The position numbers and the translations under genes are program-made. 8,453 bases of DNA from an uncultured Muribaculaceae bacterium. GTDB lineage: Bacteria > Bacteroidota > Bacteroidia > Bacteroidales > Muribaculaceae. Location: assembly GCA_910579305.1 (NCBI GenBank), contig CAJTTA010000055.1, positions 1-8,453 of the forward strand. The letters are read 5' to 3'. The notes under the pieces were generated by a model. The model did not search any database. It was not told where the DNA came from and saw only the letters and a list, made by a program, of their open reading frames with translations. Below are positions 6,297 to 8,453 of this stretch, one piece after another. How positions within the stretch are numbered: position 1 is the first letter of the stretch; every line of letters starts with the position of its first letter.

Positions 6297-6887
6297 ATGC
6301 GTAACTCTTTTGTATTTTTGGCCGATGGCTTTGAGGATATAGAAGCCATTACGGTCATTGATGTGCTCCGCCGTGCCGGAATGCCCGTTAAGACGGTATC
6401 CATTACCCCCTCACTCCAGGTAAAGAGCGCTCATGGAAATATCCTCACGGCCGATCTGCTGTTTGACGCCACTCATTTCACTGATCCCGAATGGCTCATT
6501 TTACCCGGAGGCATGCCCGGATCAACCAATTTATATGAGTTTGCACCGTTAGCAGGATTATTGTCACGTCAGCTATCATCAGCAAGCGGAAAGGTTGCAG
6601 CTATATGCGCCGCTCCTGCTGTGGTGCTTGGTCAGCTCGGATTGCTTGAAGGTCGCAAGGCCACCTGTTATCCCGGCTTTGAAGACTTATGCAAGGGTGC
6701 AGAAATGATGGATGCGCCTGTAGTGGTCAATGACAGGATGGTGCTTGGCAACGGTCCCGCCAATGCTCTCATATGGGCGCTTGCAATCGTCAGGGAGTCG
6801 CTCGGCGATCAGGCAAGCGTGGCTGTGGCCAACGGGATGTTGTATTATCCCAATCAGGCCCAGATATGCGACTATAATTTTGGATAA
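6297..6887 (+). CDS. DJ-1/PfpI family protein (DJ-1/YajL-like)
   Basis: Small cytoplasmic protein of the DJ-1/ThiJ/PfpI fold; relatives are described as glyoxalase III or deglycase-type enzymes or as oxidative-stress protectants. It has 196 residues from this start, or 198 from the in-frame ATG at 6291. Conserved parts are FVFLADGFEDIEA with the active-site glutamate (E16; E18 from the earlier ATG), LILPGGMPGS, and the nucleophile elbow AAICAAPAV with the reactive cysteine (C104; C106 from the earlier ATG). The late GNGPANA and C-terminal helices complete the fold. The start at 6297 is preferred for its ribosome-site spacing and because it opens directly into the first beta strand. The exact reaction cannot be settled from sequence. 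It is followed by a hairpin at 6904-6933. Confidence 0.93.
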   Translation: MRNSFVFLADGFEDIEAITVIDVLRRAGMPVKTVSITPSLQVKSAHGNILTADLLFDATHFTDPEWLILPGGMPGSTNLYEFAPLAGLLSRQLSSASGKVAAICAAPAVVLGQLGLLEGRKATCYPGFEDLCKGAEMMDAPVVVNDRMVLGNGPANALIWALAIVRESLGDQASVAVANGMLYYPNQAQICDYNFG

Positions 6888-6903
6888 GTGCACATAAAAA
6901 ACA

Positions 6904-6933
6904 AACAGGATAGGCCTCACGGCTTATCCTGTT
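6904..6933. terminator. Strong hairpin after the DJ-1 gene, T tail on the minus strand only
   Basis: A 13-bp stem with one G-T wobble (6904-6916 with 6921-6933) closes a TCAC tetraloop 16 bases after the DJ-1 stop. On the plus strand AAAGTGC follows, not a T run. On the minus strand the stem is followed by TTGTTTTTTATG, a good terminator tail, yet no minus-strand gene ends here. It may slow or end plus-strand transcription by structure, act as an mRNA 3' stabiliser, or stop antisense transcripts. Confidence 0.55.
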
Positions 6934-6973
6934 AAAGTGCTTTCCATAATACTTTTCGAACTAACCTAACATC

Positions 6974-7015
6974 ATGAAACGATTTCTTGTTTGCCTATTT
7001 AACGCACGAAATTAA
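6974..7015 (+). CDS. Possible 13-residue leader peptide (MKRFLVCLFNARN)
   Basis: A short frame, ATG at 6974 to TAA at 7013-7015, in the 231-bp gap before the acidic-tail membrane protein gene. It begins like a signal peptide (MKRFLVCLF). A weak -7-like TACTTTTC lies at 6950-6957. It could be a leader peptide, the relic of an exported protein gene, or chance. The rest of 6934-7118 holds an AT-rich hairpin (7022-7075) and no other gene. Confidence 0.2.
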   Translation: MKRFLVCLFNARN

Positions 7016-7021
7016 TAAATA

Positions 7022-7075
7022 GTTTACTAACGGCGAAATATTTTTAATAAAAAATTTTTTACAATGCCGTTAAAC
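7022..7075 (+). repeat. AT-rich imperfect hairpin upstream of the acidic-tail gene
   Basis: GTTTA plus ACGGC (7022-7026, 7030-7034; three bases bulged) can pair with GCCGTTAAAC (7066-7075). The interior is almost pure A/T, including TTTTT and AAAAAATTTTTT runs. It lies in the presumed leader or promoter region of the 7119 gene. Its function is unknown. Confidence 0.3.
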
Positions 7076-7118
7076 CATTGCTCTCTCCCGGGGTCACATC
7101 ATCGTAAACCCTTTGAAT

Positions 7119-7640
7119 ATGAATTCAGAAGATAAGCTTAAAAATAATTTTGGTACCGATGCCGGATTTCGTGTGCCCGATGGATTTTTTGACAAAAAAT
7201 TCGCGCAGATTGCCTCAGAACTGCCGGCTTATCCTGAAGTGAAGACGGTACAGCTCTCCCGCTGGCAGCGTCTGAAGCCTTATGTATATCTGGCTGCGAT
7301 GTTTGCAGGCATATGGTGCACTCTCAAGATGGTGACAATGATGGGAGACGGTGTTCAGAATCCGGTCGCCCCTCTCTCTCTCGACAATCCTCCCCAGCTT
7401 GTAGCGCAGGCATTGTCTACTCCTGATGTGGTCAATGCCGCCCTGCCTGTGTCCACCATGACCGAGGCCGATCTCGATGCTTTCCTTGATGATGCACTCA
7501 TAGACAATGATGAAGAAACCGGCGATGAGCTTGCCGATGAAATAATGGCAGAGCCCGATGTCGATGCCTATGACATCGACATCAATCAGCTTCGCGCAGA
7601 GCTGGCCACTGACAATGAAGAAGAATATTATTACGATTAA
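7119..7640 (+). CDS. Single-pass membrane protein with acidic tail, possible anti-sigma-like protein
   Basis: I recognise no catalytic domain. It has 173 residues from the ATG at 7119; an in-frame TTG at 7113 is possible but less likely. A short N-terminal part carries FRVPDGFFDKKF (17-28), a motif I associate with small membrane proteins encoded near ECF sigma genes in Bacteroidetes. A membrane segment follows at about 55-75 (YVYLAAMFAGIWC onward). The C-terminal half is extremely acidic, rich in Asp/Glu from about 115 to the end, and finishes EEEYYYD. With no signal peptide, the N-terminus is likely cytoplasmic and the acidic tail periplasmic. The gene is 10 bp ahead of the Spy-like gene and co-transcribed with it. 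The anti-sigma role rests on context; the sigma gene is 2 kb upstream. Confidence 0.8.
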   Translation: MNSEDKLKNNFGTDAGFRVPDGFFDKKFAQIASELPAYPEVKTVQLSRWQRLKPYVYLAAMFAGIWCTLKMVTMMGDGVQNPVAPLSLDNPPQLVAQALSTPDVVNAALPVSTMTEADLDAFLDDALIDNDEETGDELADEIMAEPDVDAYDIDINQLRAELATDNEEEYYYD

Positions 7641-7650
7641 TTATTGATAG

Positions 7651-8121
7651 ATGATGCGATTCTATATCTCCATTATAGCACTTATTGCAGCCTTGCTTCC
7701 ATGTATGGCGCAGACCAAAGGGGGGGCTAATCACGAGCAGATGCGCAAAGAGCTTCTGGACTTCAAGGTGGAATATCTCATGCAGGAAATAGAGCTGTCG
7801 GCCGACAGACAGTCTGAATTTGAGCGGATATACCGTCAGATGGAGGCGGAGCGCCATAATCTGTTTAAAGGGATTCCGGCAAAAGTGGAATCAGTGGCCC
7901 GGAAAGCCGATGTCTCTGATGCGGAATTAATCAATACGGCCGATGCCATGGCCTCCCTCAAGCAGCGTGAAGGTGCGCTTGAAATAAAATATTATCAGCA
8001 ACTGAAGAAAATTCTGACGCCGCGCCAGACTTTTGATCTAAAGCGTGCCGAGCAGAAATTCAATCGCAAAGTGATGGAAATGAGGGGGCGAAGGCACAAA
8101 GGAAAGCCTGCTAAAAAGTAG
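7651..8121 (+). CDS. Spy/CpxP-like secreted protein (LTxxQ-type)
   Basis: Predicted periplasmic helical protein of 156 residues. A signal peptide (about 1-20, MMRFYISIIALIAALLPCMA) probably ends after A20; C18 after a proline is a poor lipobox. The mature part is charged and helical, with two repeated helix starts typical of Spy/CpxP/ZraP-like proteins: ELSADRQSEFERIY (48-61) and ILTPRQTFDLKRAEQKF (121-137), the second carrying the LTxxQ pattern. A basic tail (RGRRHKGKPAKK) ends the protein. Family members act as ATP-independent chaperones or stress and metal sensors in the periplasm. It is co-transcribed with the acidic-tail gene 10 bp upstream, and the basic and acidic tails could interact. 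A strong terminator follows. The family call is good; the exact role is not known. Confidence 0.82.
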   Translation: MMRFYISIIALIAALLPCMAQTKGGANHEQMRKELLDFKVEYLMQEIELSADRQSEFERIYRQMEAERHNLFKGIPAKVESVARKADVSDAELINTADAMASLKQREGALEIKYYQQLKKILTPRQTFDLKRAEQKFNRKVMEMRGRRHKGKPAKK

Positions 8122-8145
8122 TATAATTCTATAAGAATATGTATG

Positions 8146-8180
8146 AAAACTCCGCAGCTGCCCTGCTTCGGAGTTTTTTT
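8146..8180 (+). terminator. Intrinsic terminator after the Spy-like gene
   Basis: AAAACTCCG (8146-8154) pairs with CGGAGTTTT (8169-8177), with an inner CAG/CTG helix (8155-8157 with 8163-8165). Seven T residues (8174-8180) follow the stem. It lies 24 bases past the stop codon and ends the 7119-8121 operon. Confidence 0.92.
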
Positions 8181-8348
8181 GTATATTATAATAGAGGTCT
8201 AATGCAACATTATATGCCCGTGGGGCGTTAGGTATTTACAGGGATAATGCCTGAACTATAGCTTTATCTGACAACAATCAGTAAGTCTTCAAGTTGAAGA
8301 CGTAATATCTTGGATCTGTAGGTTGCTTGCTACCTATAGTAGTATTAA
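8181..8348. other. Gene-free stretch with small palindromes
   Basis: I see no supportable gene. Small structures include a 17-base palindrome GTCTTCAAGTTGAAGAC (8285-8301) and a weak stem TAGGT/ACCTA (8319-8323 with 8332-8336). I recognise no RNA family. Together with the next entry this covers the gene-free end of the window. Confidence 0.4.
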
Positions 8349-8453
8349 CAGACTCTTAGAGAGTGTTTGAATTTAAATCACATTAAGGCTGAGAGGATTT
8401 TTTTGAGGGAATTCCGCGAGTTGAGGAAGGAGCATAGCGAGCTATGCGACTGA
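8349..8453 (+). repeat. Probable dispersed repeat fragment at the window edge
   Basis: An open frame without ATG runs 34 codons to a TGA that is the last codon of the window. It reads as a charged peptide containing REFRELRKEHSELCD. It ends in a hairpin-forming GCATAGC/GCTATGC (8432-8438 with 8441-8447). The sequence resembles intergenic repeats I recall from Bacteroidales genomes rather than a real gene, and ending on it fits an assembly break. Repeat status is from memory and context, not shown by copies inside the window. Confidence 0.4.

Noticed and set aside
7582..7857. Minus-strand frame across the junction of the acidic-tail and Spy-like genes
   Set aside because: Antisense to two well-supported co-directional genes; no start signal.
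8181..8348. Small structured RNA (6S- or riboswitch-like)
   Set aside because: Several tiny stems but no long helix or recognisable conserved core.
1..8453. CRISPR array, phage genes, toxin-antitoxin pair or complete insertion sequence
   Set aside because: No regularly spaced direct repeats, no transposase or integrase motifs, and no paired small toxin/antitoxin genes are visible.

Overview
The window looks like chromosomal DNA of a Bacteroidales bacterium; I would guess the Muribaculaceae/Porphyromonadaceae side of the order. The grounds are promoter-like TAnnTTTG boxes directly before genes, almost no Shine-Dalgarno sites, AT-rich intergenic DNA, a grpE-dnaJ pair without dnaK, and an ECF sigma factor together with a VPxGFF-type membrane protein and a Spy-like protein. 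The genus is inference. Both ends look like repeat-type sequence: the window opens inside a tRNA at about tRNA position 8 and closes in what looks like a dispersed repeat. It may therefore be a whole contig broken at repeats.

Layout. 1-100: 3' part of tRNA-Asn(GUU) with its own terminator. 349-3177, minus strand: ispE, grpE and dnaJ, read in that order. grpE and dnaJ are 18 bp apart and form a protein-folding operon. Its leader holds a hairpin with a weak A/U lower stem. 3178-3212: a perfect palindrome that appears to be a two-way promoter for ispE (minus) and a DinF-type MATE transporter (plus, 3213-4526). In both directions the -7 box lies only 4 nt from the start codon. 4590-5150: an ECF sigma factor, convergent with an ApbE-type flavin transferase lipoprotein (5167-6165, minus). 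6297-6887: a DJ-1/PfpI protein. 7119-7640 and 7651-8121: a single-pass membrane protein with a very acidic C-terminal tail and a secreted Spy/CpxP-like protein, ending at a clear terminator (8146-8180). 8181-8453 has no gene I can support; its last ~100 bases look like a repeat.

Working together. grpE/dnaJ serve the DnaK cycle. ispE belongs to the MEP isoprenoid pathway and is a neighbour only. The ECF sigma factor, the membrane protein (a plausible anti-sigma-like partner) and the Spy-like protein resemble an envelope-stress module. Here it is split by the apbE/DJ-1 pair, each read from its own control region. I see no phage, CRISPR, toxin-antitoxin or complete mobile element. The most interesting signals are regulatory: the palindromic leaderless promoter, its 20-base exact copy before apbE, the grpE leader hairpin, and the leader before the acidic-tail gene.
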